The notes below the pieces were generated by a model. That model ran no database searches. It saw only the letters and a program-made list of their open reading frames with translations, and was not told the origin of the DNA. This document shows, piece by piece, positions 26,445-34,940 of a stretch of 61,226 bases of DNA. Source of the stretch: Paludibacteraceae bacterium (lineage in GTDB: Bacteria; Bacteroidota; Bacteroidia; Bacteroidales; Paludibacteraceae). A program made the translations under genes and the position numbers. Each line of letters starts with the position of its first letter. The stretch's first letter is position 1. The stretch is from NCBI GenBank assembly GCA_018433525.1, contig JAHDRA010000064.1, forward strand, positions 1 through 61,226. The letters run 5' to 3'.

Positions 26445-27440
26445 TTATTTAATTAAAGTAGGGTAATTCAATTCATTTTCAATAATTTCTGTCAGCACAT
26501 CCGTAATATTCAAACCGGCGGCTTTTATCTGTTGCGGAATGAAGCTGGTGGCAGTCATTCCGGGTGTGGTGTTGACTTCCAGAAGGAAAATCTCCTCCTT
26601 TTCGGAAATAATGTAATCTATTCTGACAAGTCCTTTACAACCTAAAATATCGTAAATTCTGGCAGTCTGGCACTGAACTTTTTCCGTAAGCGAGCCACTG
26701 ATACGCGCCGGCGTAATTTCCTGAACCTGACCATTATATTTGGCCGCATAATCAAAGAATTCATTCTGGCTTACCACTTCGGTTAACGGGAAAACGACTC
26801 GTTTTGCTTTTGTTTTATACATTCCGCAAGTTACCTCCATACCGGCAAGGAAACTTTCTACCACCACTTCATCGTCTTCAGAAAAAGCTTTCTGAATAGC
26901 CGGTTCCAACTGATCAATACTTTTCACCTTGCTAACGCCAAAACTGCTGCCTCCGGCATTAGGTTTAACAAAACAGGGAAATCCTGTTTTTGCAGATATT
27001 TCGTGCAGGTCAATTTTTTCATTTTTTCGCAACAAAACAGAAGCTGCCGTTTTAACATCAAAATTTTTAAGAAACTGATTGCAGGTAAATTTGTTGAAAG
27101 TTACGGCAGCCGCTAACACATCGCAACAGGAAAAAGGCAACTTAATCAGATTGAAATAACCCTGCAAAATGCCATTTTCACCCGGTGTTCCGTGTATGGT
27201 AATATAGGCAAAGTCAAATACAATTTTTTCTCCCTTTCGAGTGAAACTGAAGTCGTTCCGGTCAATCGGATATTTTTCGTTTTCAGAGCACTCCACTTGC
27301 CAAGTTTTGCCAATAATCGTAACAATCCATACGTTGAATCGCTGTTTATCCATAAATGAATGCAATCCTTCAGCGCTTTTTAACGATACCACTACTTCTG
27401 AAGAATCTCCACCTGCAACAATTGCTATATTTTTTTTCAT
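26445..27440 (-). CDS. ddl: D-alanine--D-alanine ligase
   Basis: 331 residues. ATP-grasp fold with the Gly-rich loop KPNAGGSSFGVSKV and the metal-binding LLEVNTTPGMTATSFIP near the C-terminus; the N-terminus IAIVAGGDSSEVVVSLKSAEG is the Ddl start, and GTPGENGILQGYF is conserved. It makes the D-Ala-D-Ala end of the peptidoglycan stem peptide in the cytoplasm. It sits within a rpmH-PASTA-rluD-ddl-prenyl synthase run on the minus strand, a common Bacteroidales order. Confidence 0.96.
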   Translation of the reverse strand: MKKNIAIVAGGDSSEVVVSLKSAEGLHSFMDKQRFNVWIVTIIGKTWQVECSENEKYPIDRNDFSFTRKGEKIVFDFAYITIHGTPGENGILQGYFNLIKLPFSCCDVLAAAVTFNKFTCNQFLKNFDVKTAASVLLRKNEKIDLHEISAKTGFPCFVKPNAGGSSFGVSKVKSIDQLEPAIQKAFSEDDEVVVESFLAGMEVTCGMYKTKAKRVVFPLTEVVSQNEFFDYAAKYNGQVQEITPARISGSLTEKVQCQTARIYDILGCKGLVRIDYIISEKEEIFLLEVNTTPGMTATSFIPQQIKAAGLNITDVLTEIIENELNYPTLIK

Positions 27441-27530
27441 CCAAAAAATAAAAAATTAAGTATTTATTTGTCTTCTTTACTGAAAAATCACAGTTACATT
27501 TGCCCAATGAAAAATAAACTTTGGAAATAA

Positions 27531-28604
27531 CTAAAAATCTTCTTTCTCCACTGCTGCCGACCCGGTATTATAATTTCTCCATTTTGTGAGCAACTGCTGC
27601 ATATCTTCAGGCAGTTCGCTATCGAAATTCATTTGTTTTCCGGTAGTAGGATGAACAAATCCCAATGTTTTGGCATGTAATGCCTGACGGGGACAAATAT
27701 CGAAGCAATTTTTAATAAACTGCCTATATTTGGCAGAAGTTGTACCTCTTAAAATTTCATTTCCACCATAACGCTCGTCATTAAACAAAGGATGACCAAT
27801 GTGCTTCATGTGAACACGAATCTGATGCGTACGCCCTGTTTCGAGTCGGCATTCTACCAATGTTACATAAGTCAGGCGTTCCAACACTTTATAATGCGTA
27901 ACGGCATGTTTTGCCAACGGATTTTCGCCTTCATCAAAAACCTTAAACATCATGCGGTCTCGTGGATCGCGTGCCAATGCTCCCACAATTGTTCCTTCAT
28001 CTTCTTTCATGTTTCCCCAAACGAGTGCCTGATAACGACGTTCTGTAGTTTTGTTGTAAAACTGTTTTCCCAAATGAGTTTTAGCTTCTTCCGTTTTGGC
28101 TATAAGCAAAAGTCCGGAGGTGTCCTTGTCGATACGATGAACCAGCCCGATTCGCGAATCGTTGAAATCGAACTTTGGATTATCCTTAAAATGATAAGCC
28201 AGCGCATTCAGCAAAGTCCCCTCGTAATTGCCAACACCCGGATGAACCACTAAACCCGGCTGCTTGTTGATAACCATAAGGTCATCATCTTCATAAACAA
28301 TGTCAATGGGAATGTTTTGCGGAATAATTTCAAACTGACTGGGGGGATAAGTCATTACAATGGAAATAACATCATTGGGTTTCACCTTGTAATTGGCTTT
28401 CACCGGCTTGTCGTTGACCAGAATATTTCCTGCATCAGCAGCTTCCTGAATCCGATTACGTGAAACATTGGCCATGCAATTGACCAAATATTTGTCAATC
28501 CGAATGGGGCTTTGCCCTTTATCCGCTATAAATCGAAAATGTTCAAAAAGTTCCGGCTCTTCAGCCGAATCGGAAAAATCTTCCCATTTTGTTACTTCCA
28601 ACAA
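27531..28604 (-). CDS. rluD: Ribosomal large subunit pseudouridine synthase RluD-like
   Basis: 357 residues. An N-terminal S4 RNA-binding domain (IRIDKYLVNCMANVSRNRIQ) and the RluA-family catalytic loop GLVHRIDKDTSGLLLIAK with its Asp. It modifies uridines in 23S rRNA helix 69 if RluD proper. Close paralogues RluC/RluA share the same motif, but the length and the S4 domain favour RluD. It is 26 bases from the PASTA gene end. Confidence 0.92.
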   Translation of the reverse strand: MLEVTKWEDFSDSAEEPELFEHFRFIADKGQSPIRIDKYLVNCMANVSRNRIQEAADAGNILVNDKPVKANYKVKPNDVISIVMTYPPSQFEIIPQNIPIDIVYEDDDLMVINKQPGLVVHPGVGNYEGTLLNALAYHFKDNPKFDFNDSRIGLVHRIDKDTSGLLLIAKTEEAKTHLGKQFYNKTTERRYQALVWGNMKEDEGTIVGALARDPRDRMMFKVFDEGENPLAKHAVTHYKVLERLTYVTLVECRLETGRTHQIRVHMKHIGHPLFNDERYGGNEILRGTTSAKYRQFIKNCFDICPRQALHAKTLGFVHPTTGKQMNFDSELPEDMQQLLTKWRNYNTGSAAVEKEDF

Positions 28605-28630
28605 TTTCTTTACTCGATTTTATTGGTTTT

Positions 28631-29470
28631 TTAAAAAAATACTTCGTCGTTTTCCGGCAAAATTATTATTTGATCTTCTTCTTTGTCTTCCAATAATTTA
28701 GCAGGAGAGGAAGTTAACCAAATATCTATTCGACTGCCGGCAGGCATAGAAGTCCCCGCTTTAGGAAGCTGCCGATATATAAAATAGTCTGCATCATTTC
28801 CTTTGGGGGGAATATCAAAGTTTACCATCCCTATAACAAAAGAATTGGAAAGAGCGGCTTGTTTGGCTTCCTGCAGTCCCATTCCTTTTAGCGAAGGAAC
28901 AGAAAACATACCCTCGCCATAACCACTTCCAACAACCAAAACTACTGAACTGCTTTCAGGGATTTTTGTCCCGGGTAAAATACTGACTCCGTTATATTTT
29001 ATGTCTATGACCAAATCTTTGAACTCTGATGGCTTATATTCAATTTTACTTATGTCAAGTCCTACAGATTGCAGCATGGCAATAGCTTGACGAGAAGAAA
29101 CATCTATAACTTCAGGAACTGGAACTTTTTGAACTTGAGTTGAATTGATGATCAGATATACCGGTCTATTTTTCTTAAGTGTTGATTTAGGAGGTGGAAC
29201 TTGTTCAATAATAATTCCGGCTTTTTTATCTCTAACATACACGGAATCAATAATTTTTGGATACAATCCTTTTTCTCTTAAAATATTTTCTGCTTCTTCG
29301 ACGTACAAACCTTTCATATCAGGGACAATTTCAGCTTCACCATGATGTGTATAAATATCAATTATGAACAATGTTATCCATGTCAAAGCTAAAAAAATTG
29401 CAATGGCCAGTAAAAGGTTTTTAACTACAAATGCTGCAAAAGATTCTTTCCAAAATTTTTTGAAATCCAT
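28631..29470 (-). CDS. PASTA-domain membrane protein
   Basis: 279 residues with a single membrane helix (about residues 14-38) and about three periplasmic PASTA domains (e.g. VPDMKGLYVEEAENILREKG, VPEVIDVSSRQAIAMLQSVG, VPSLKGMGLQEAKQAALSNS). There is no kinase or transpeptidase domain. PASTA modules bind peptidoglycan fragments or beta-lactams. In Bacteroidota such stand-alone proteins sit next to ddl and rluD, as here. It is probably an envelope sensor or scaffold; the exact role is unknown. Confidence 0.88.
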   Translation of the reverse strand: MDFKKFWKESFAAFVVKNLLLAIAIFLALTWITLFIIDIYTHHGEAEIVPDMKGLYVEEAENILREKGLYPKIIDSVYVRDKKAGIIIEQVPPPKSTLKKNRPVYLIINSTQVQKVPVPEVIDVSSRQAIAMLQSVGLDISKIEYKPSEFKDLVIDIKYNGVSILPGTKIPESSSVVLVVGSGYGEGMFSVPSLKGMGLQEAKQAALSNSFVIGMVNFDIPPKGNDADYFIYRQLPKAGTSMPAGSRIDIWLTSSPAKLLEDKEEDQIIILPENDEVFF

Positions 29471-29646
29471 AAGTTATGTTAAAGTCTTTTGAACAAAGTT
29501 GAAGAAATAAACTTCTGTGAAAAAATTTATTCCAAAAGTACAGAAATAATTTATATTATCGGTGTATAACAAACAAAAAAAGTAAAAACCTCTTACGAAG
29601 TTCTTACTTTGAATAACGTTAGATGTAATTTTTTTGGTGTATCTGA

Positions 29647-29805
29647 TTACAATTTTGGACGTCCTTCATCGGAAACTGTCAGTTTTTTTCTTCCTTTTGC
29701 TCTGCGTGAAGCCAAAACCCTGCGACCATTGGCAGTAGTCATTCTTTCACGAAATCCGTGTTTGTTTCTTCTTTTTCTTTGCGAAGGTTGAAATGTCCTT
29801 TTCAT
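29647..29805 (-). CDS. rpmH: 50S ribosomal protein L34
   Basis: 52 residues, a complete L34: [20 protein letters not shown] at the start, [20 protein letters not shown] in the middle, then a short tail SDEGRPKL as in Bacteroidota. It is very basic, as expected for this ribosomal subunit protein. The promoter at 29851-29881 is the best-formed Bacteroidota promoter in the window. Downstream PASTA gene begins 177 bases away. Confidence 0.97.
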   Translation of the reverse strand: MKRTFQPSQRKRRNKHGFRERMTTANGRRVLASRRAKGRKKLTVSDEGRPKL

Positions 29806-29850
29806 CGTGTTTGGTATTTGATGTTGTTTTTACTCCAGATTTTTAGACCA

Positions 29851-29881
29851 CAAAAGTAATGTTTTTTTTTGAAATGCCAAA
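29851..29881 (-). promoter_or_regulatory. Promoter of rpmH (TTTG / 19 bases / TACTTTTG)
   Basis: On the minus strand a -33 TTTG (29878-29881) and a -7 TACTTTTG (29851-29858) are separated by 19 bases, matching the Bacteroidota sigma consensus at both elements and in spacing. Confidence 0.75.
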
Positions 29882-30215
29882 CATAGTTTAGAAAATAGAT
29901 GCTATAAAACAGAAAACTCTTTACGATAAATTTTTTAAAGAAAATTGAGTTTACAGCTATTGCATATTGCAGTTTAAAATCGTTGTTGTATTTTTAACGA
30001 ACTAATAACTACTTGCCGGCTTTGAGAAACGAATATCATTTAAAATTTACTTAATCATTAAAAAAAGAATTATTTTTTTAAACTAAAAATGGAATAGTCT
30101 CGTTATGTACTAAACATTTTTCGTTAGAAATTGTTTTTATTAAGATATGAATTGTTTATGTTAATTTAATATTGTTAAATCTTATAAAAAACTATTTTAA
30201 TTACTTCATTTTAAG

Positions 30216-30223
30216 TAAATTTG
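30216..30223 (+). promoter_or_regulatory. -7 promoter element for rprXY
   Basis: TAAATTTG matches TAnnTTTG, 14 bases before the ATG at 30238, so the leader is very short. Confidence 0.55.
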
Positions 30224-30237
30224 CAAAAGTATAGTGT

Positions 30238-31785
30238 ATGAAAAAGAGAACGATCTGGATATTGATCATTTTAATGGTAGTTACAATTGTGGGTTTGGTA
30301 CTCGTACAAATCCGCTATGTACGAATAAATGCCGAAATGATCGAAAACCAGTTCAAAGAAAACGTTCAGCGAAGTTTATTTCAAGCTGTGCGACTGGTTG
30401 AAGAAAACGAAGCATTGCAGTACTTGTCGGAAACATTGGAAGATGTGGATTATTCAGCCAAAAGCAAGGGATTAATAAAAAGTGGAAATGCACAAAAAGA
30501 TGTGCTGGGAATGACAACCGACAGCATGGCGATGGATTCAGGTAAAGACTTTACATTAAACCAAAAATTGCCGTCGATACAATTATCGACGAAACATGGT
30601 AAAGCAACAATTGAAGAAACATCGCGATATTTGCAAAAAAAATTCCAACAGGATTTTTCACGTTCAAAAACCATTTTGGATCAGGCTGTTTTCAGATGGC
30701 TCAGAGAGTCGGATCAAAAGGAAATTTCTCAACGGGTAAACTTTGACGAACTGAACGACATACTGCAAACCCTCTTAGAAAACAACGGCGTAACGCTGCC
30801 GTTTAATTATTCAGTAGTGGACAAACAGGGAAGATTGGTTTACAAGCATACCAATATCTCAGTAGATGAGCAAAAAATATCGCAAACCGGAAATGTATTT
30901 ACCCAAAAACTTTTCCCGTTTGAGGAAACCAACCAACCTTACTACCTGCAAGTAGATTTTCCTACCAGGCAAAATTACATTTTGAATTCGATGAATTTAT
31001 TACTGCCATCGGTTGTTTTGGTAATACTTATTCTGACAATTTTTATCATTGCGATTATCATTATTTTCAGGCAAAAACAATTAAACAACATCAAGAATGA
31101 TTTTGTGAACAACATGACACATGAACTGAAAACTCCCATCGCTACTATTTCGTTGGCTTCGCAGATGCTGCAGGATCCAAACATTGGAAAAACGCCCGAA
31201 ATGCTCCAACATGTATCAAAAGTAATACATGATGAAACACAACGATTAAGTTTTCAGGTAGAAAAAGTACTGCAAATGGCCATTTTTGAAAAAGAAAAAT
31301 CGCCTTTAAATTTGACCGAAATACATATTAATTCTTTGATTCAGGATGTTATACACAGTTTTTCGTTGAGAGTAACCAACAGTGGTGGAAAAATTATTCC
31401 TTCGTTGAAAGCCGAAAAAGATTTGGCACTGATTGATGAAGTTCATTTCACAAACGTGATTTTCAACTTAATGGACAATGCGCTGAAATATAGCAACAAG
31501 CCTCTGCTCCTAAATATCGAAACATGGAACGAAAAAGACAGAATATTCATTAGCATTGAAGACAACGGAATAGGTATTCGAAAAGAAGACTTAAAGCGGA
31601 TTTTTGAAAAGTTTTATCGGGTTTCCACCGGAAACCTGCACAATGTGAAAGGATTTGGACTTGGATTGGCTTATGTAAAAAAAATCATAACCGATCATAA
31701 AGGGACAATTAAAGTGGAAAGCGAACCCAATATTGGAACTAAATTTACTATTTCATTACCAATTTTAAAAAATCAAGAAAAATGA
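30238..31785 (+). CDS. rprX: Sensor histidine kinase RprX
   Basis: 515 residues. Membrane helices at about residues 5-23 and 252-276 flank a periplasmic sensor region of roughly 225 residues. The H-box FVNNMTHELKTPIATI has phospho-acceptor His294; the N-box NVIFNLMDNALKYS, the G1 box EDNGIGI and the ATP lid FGLGLAYVKKI complete the catalytic domain. No HAMP domain is obvious. It shares a 4-base overlap (ATGA) with rprY and pairs with it. RprX/RprY were named in Bacteroides fragilis. Confidence 0.9.
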   Translation: MKKRTIWILIILMVVTIVGLVLVQIRYVRINAEMIENQFKENVQRSLFQAVRLVEENEALQYLSETLEDVDYSAKSKGLIKSGNAQKDVLGMTTDSMAMDSGKDFTLNQKLPSIQLSTKHGKATIEETSRYLQKKFQQDFSRSKTILDQAVFRWLRESDQKEISQRVNFDELNDILQTLLENNGVTLPFNYSVVDKQGRLVYKHTNISVDEQKISQTGNVFTQKLFPFEETNQPYYLQVDFPTRQNYILNSMNLLLPSVVLVILILTIFIIAIIIIFRQKQLNNIKNDFVNNMTHELKTPIATISLASQMLQDPNIGKTPEMLQHVSKVIHDETQRLSFQVEKVLQMAIFEKEKSPLNLTEIHINSLIQDVIHSFSLRVTNSGGKIIPSLKAEKDLALIDEVHFTNVIFNLMDNALKYSNKPLLLNIETWNEKDRIFISIEDNGIGIRKEDLKRIFEKFYRVSTGNLHNVKGFGLGLAYVKKIITDHKGTIKVESEPNIGTKFTISLPILKNQEK

Positions 31786-32492
31786 CAGACGAAAAAATTA
31801 AAATTCTATTGTGCGAAGATGACGAAAATCTTGGCATGATTTTAAGAGAGTATCTGCAATCGAAAGGATACGATGTAGATTTGTTGCCTGACGGCGAAGC
31901 CGGCTATAAAGCCTTTACGCATAAAAAATACGATTTGTGCATTTTAGACGTCATGATGCCAAAGAAAGACGGATTTACACTGGCAGCCGACATTCGTGCA
32001 CTGAATAGCGAAGTTCCCATTGTCTTTCTGACAGCCAAATCGATGAAAGAAGATATTTTGCAGGGTTTCAAACTGGGGGCAGACGACTATTTGTCGAAAC
32101 CTTTCAGTATGGAAGAGTTGCTGTATCGAATCGAATCGATCATGCGCCGTATCAGAGGCGAAAAGGCCAGAGAAGTTACCGTTTATCAGATTGGCAATTA
32201 CACATTCGACTCTCAAAAGCAACTGATTACCATTAATGGTGAGACCAAAAAGCTGACCACGAAGGAATCGGAACTTTTGAGCCTGCTGGCTGCCAATATG
32301 AACAACGTGCTGGAACGTAATTACGCATTAAAAACCATTTGGGTGGATGACAATTACTTCAATGCCAGAAGTATGGATGTTTATATCACCAAACTTCGCA
32401 AATTGTTGAAAGACGATCCCAACGTGGCCATCATTAACATTCATGGCAAAGGTTACAAGTTGATTGCTCCTGCCGTAAAAGAAAAGAATTAA
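31782..32492 (+). CDS. rprY: OmpR-family response regulator RprY
   Basis: 236 residues. Receiver domain with acidic pocket CEDDEN, phospho-acceptor Asp56 in LCILDVMMPKKDG, Thr/Ala-Lys in FLTAKSMKED; a C-terminal OmpR-type winged helix (about 135-232) with LRKLLKDDPNVAIINIHGKG. It binds DNA when phosphorylated by RprX, encoded directly upstream with a 4-base overlap. A strong terminator follows. Confidence 0.93.
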   Translation: MTDEKIKILLCEDDENLGMILREYLQSKGYDVDLLPDGEAGYKAFTHKKYDLCILDVMMPKKDGFTLAADIRALNSEVPIVFLTAKSMKEDILQGFKLGADDYLSKPFSMEELLYRIESIMRRIRGEKAREVTVYQIGNYTFDSQKQLITINGETKKLTTKESELLSLLAANMNNVLERNYALKTIWVDDNYFNARSMDVYITKLRKLLKDDPNVAIINIHGKGYKLIAPAVKEKN

Positions 32493-32518
32493 ATCATTAA
32501 CTTTCAGATTTTTAAGAG

Positions 32519-32550
32519 GCTGTTCCGTTTTTTCAGAGCAGCCTTTTTTA
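32519..32550 (+). terminator. Rho-independent terminator of rprXY
   Basis: 8-bp stem with one U-G pair (GGCTGTTC 32519-32526, GAGCAGCC 32537-32544), 10-base loop, then TTTTTT. It lies 26 bases after the rprY stop. Confidence 0.85.
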
Positions 32551-32722
32551 TTTTTACCCGAAAAAATTTTTAAGGAAAAGTATCAACATTCAAAAATTTG
32601 GCTTAAATTAGCACCCTTTTCTAAAAAAAAATCAAATGAAACATGCTGAATAAAGGCTTGTTGATTTTTGATGAATAGAAATAACGAAATAGCTTCAATA
32701 TTATGAATTAAAAAATCGACTT

Positions 32723-34165
32723 ATGAAATTGCGTAATTTTATCCTGACCGTTCTATTATTTTCATTTTTGCTCACTTATGCCGAAATTCCTGCCGGTTAT
32801 TACAACAGTGCTGACGGTAAAAATGCTTCTGCATTGCGAACGGCTCTTAAAACAATCATTACCAACGGACATTCTGTAACGAGTTATGCCGGATTGTGGA
32901 CAGCATACAAAACTACCGATGTGAATGCAAACGGTAAAATTTGGGACATGTATTCCAATTGCTCATTTACTTATGGTACCGATCAATGTGGCAGTTACAG
33001 CAACGAATGCGACTGCTACAACAGAGAACATACCACACCACAAAGTTGGTTTAACGAAGCCCCTCCGATGGTTTCCGATTTGTTTAATGTTTATCCGACT
33101 GATGGCAAAGTGAACGGCATGCGAAGCAATTATCCTTACGGAGAAGTAGGTTCAGCAACGTACACGTCGGGCAACGGAAGCAAATTAGGTGCAAGTTCGT
33201 TTTCCGGTTACAGCGGGACTGTTTTTGAACCTGTAGACGAATACAAAGGCGATTTTGCACGAACCTACTTTTACATGGCAACGCGCTATGCCGATGAATG
33301 CGGAACATGGACAGGTGAAGCTACTGCCGTTTATAGTTCTTCTAATGGATTGACGGAATATGGAAAAAATCTTTTCCTAAAATGGAGTCGTGAAGATCCG
33401 GTGAGTCAGAAAGAAATCGACCGAAACAATGCTGTGTATGGAATTCAAAACAACAGAAATCCGTTTATCGATTATCCCGGTTTAGAGGAATATATTTGGG
33501 GAACAAAAACTTCGGAAGTTTTTTATGTCAATGCTTCTGTTTCCAAGCCTTCTGTGTCTTCACCAACCGCCACGAATGTAACCTATAACAGTGCTGTTTT
33601 GGGCGGAACAGTTACAAGTACTGGAGGCGGAACCATTACGGAAACAGGAGTATATTACAGCACTACCGATGGTTTTGCCGATGGAACAGGTACCAAAGTA
33701 TCTACTTCTTCTCCTTCAACGAGTACGTTTACAGTTTCCATAAACGGATTAAACTCTTCTACAACATATTATTTCAAAGCTTTTGCAACCAACAGTGCAG
33801 GAACGGGTTATTCTTCTCAATCAAGTTTTAAAACTTCGACCTTAAGTTCGGGAAACGACCCAGAAATTATTCTGGGAAATCCGGTTGCAACTGGATCGAC
33901 ATTAAATTTCGGAAAAGTTACGGCAAATTCCACCAAATCATTGTTGATAAAGACCAAAAATTTGACCGGAGATCTTTCTGTCAGCGTTACGGGAGAAATG
34001 TTCAACGTTTCTACCAGCACTATCTCCAAGTCAAATGCTGAAGAAGGTTATCTGCTCAATGTCAATTATCAGCCGACAGCAACCGGCTCTCATACGGGTA
34101 CTTTAACTATTTCAGGTGGAGGATTAACTTCCAATTATGTTGTTCAGCTGACAGGTTCAAAATAA
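32723..34165 (+). CDS. Secreted endonuclease I with fibronectin-like C-terminal region
   Basis: 480 residues. Signal peptide MKLRNFILTVLLFSFLLTYA, cleaved before EIPAGYY. Endonuclease I (EndA/NucM) domain about residues 20-270; the motif CYNREHTTPQSWF holds catalytic His103, followed by DLFNVYPTDGKVN, PVDEYKGDFARTYFYMATRY and NPFIDYPGLEEYIWG. Residues about 275-370 look like a fibronectin type III domain, and 375-480 like a Greek-key/BACON-type Ig-like domain. No T9SS sorting domain is seen at the end, unlike its relatives. It should degrade extracellular DNA or RNA. First of four paralogues; the only one on the plus strand. Confidence 0.88.
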   Translation: MKLRNFILTVLLFSFLLTYAEIPAGYYNSADGKNASALRTALKTIITNGHSVTSYAGLWTAYKTTDVNANGKIWDMYSNCSFTYGTDQCGSYSNECDCYNREHTTPQSWFNEAPPMVSDLFNVYPTDGKVNGMRSNYPYGEVGSATYTSGNGSKLGASSFSGYSGTVFEPVDEYKGDFARTYFYMATRYADECGTWTGEATAVYSSSNGLTEYGKNLFLKWSREDPVSQKEIDRNNAVYGIQNNRNPFIDYPGLEEYIWGTKTSEVFYVNASVSKPSVSSPTATNVTYNSAVLGGTVTSTGGGTITETGVYYSTTDGFADGTGTKVSTSSPSTSTFTVSINGLNSSTTYYFKAFATNSAGTGYSSQSSFKTSTLSSGNDPEIILGNPVATGSTLNFGKVTANSTKSLLIKTKNLTGDLSVSVTGEMFNVSTSTISKSNAEEGYLLNVNYQPTATGSHTGTLTISGGGLTSNYVVQLTGSK

Positions 34166-34196
34166 TAGGATACGGTTTCCCGCAAATAAAGCAAAT

Positions 34197-34223
34197 AGCG
34201 TTGTCGGATTCAATGGCAACGCT
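34197..34223 (+). terminator. Hairpin after the endonuclease gene
   Basis: 7-bp perfect stem AGCGTTG/CAACGCT with a 13-base loop, 31 bases after the stop; only a weak T-tract (TTAAG) follows, so termination is uncertain. Confidence 0.4.
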
Positions 34224-34253
34224 TTAAGTCATGACAAAAATTTAAAAATAGAA

Positions 34254-34737
34254 TCCCCTCTTAAAATCTGATTTTTTCAAAAAAGAGAAAAAATCAGATT
34301 TTTTTGAAGAGAAGTATTAAATTTTTTGTTGTTTCGATATTTTACAATAATTTGCAATATAACAGTTATTTTTGTTACAATGGTAACCTAATTGAAAAAT
34401 GGTCGCTTCAACATTGTTTCTATGGTTAAGTTCTTCTTTTGGAATGTTTCGTAGTTTTTGTATCAAAACAGAAGTTCGCACCTGCTCAAAATTAAAATAA
34501 CGATAATTGCCATTTTCTGTCTTGATAAGGCATTTTTTATGATGGCCAAAATAACTGCCCGTCGCACCAGCCCTGACCTTCTTTTAAAATCATCATATCC
34601 ACCAAAAACCTGATGGAAACATACTGAAATACAATAAAATATGGAAATTGTAAAAGAACTTTTTGAATATTTTTTACCCTTTTTTATCTCAATGTCTTTA
34701 AAAAACTAATTCTCTTTGAGAAACTTTTCGGAGGGGA
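34254..34737 (-). mobile_element. Decayed insertion element, copy B (inverted relative to copy A)
   Basis: 484 bases with TCCCCTC at 34254 and GAGGGGA at 34731, forming inverted ends. Read on the minus strand it carries a transposase fragment ending at 34317-34319 (frame 34317-34532, about 71 residues: YRYFNFEQVRTSVLIQKLRN, then HRNNVEATIFQLGYH). A further frame upstream (VILAIIKN) is shifted by one base, so the gene is broken. Near the left end is a 14-bp perfect hairpin (34265-34278 with 34287-34300). The copy is in better shape than copy A. It occupies most of the 775-base gap between the endonuclease and gldG; 34738-34940 shows no further structure. Confidence 0.75.
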
Positions 34738-34940
34738 TACAATTATTAAAATTTACTGTATTAACGGGAAAGTGTTTTTGCAGTCCTATTACAAAGGATT
34801 ATTGGAACGTTAGCAATTATTTTCATTTCCAAAAATTAAGTTTCCACTAACAATTTTTTGAAAAAAATTGATTTTTCACAATCGACAAATAGCTGAATAT
34901 CAGTCAAAAAAATTGAAATAAAATTTATGGAATAATTTTC

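Larger units (their letters stand above)
29806..30237. other. 432-base divergent intergenic region rpmH / rprX
   Basis: Contains the rpmH promoter on the minus strand and a -7 element for rprX on the plus strand (30216-30223). The remaining sequence is AT-rich with no open frame of note and no strong hairpin. Confidence 0.6.
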
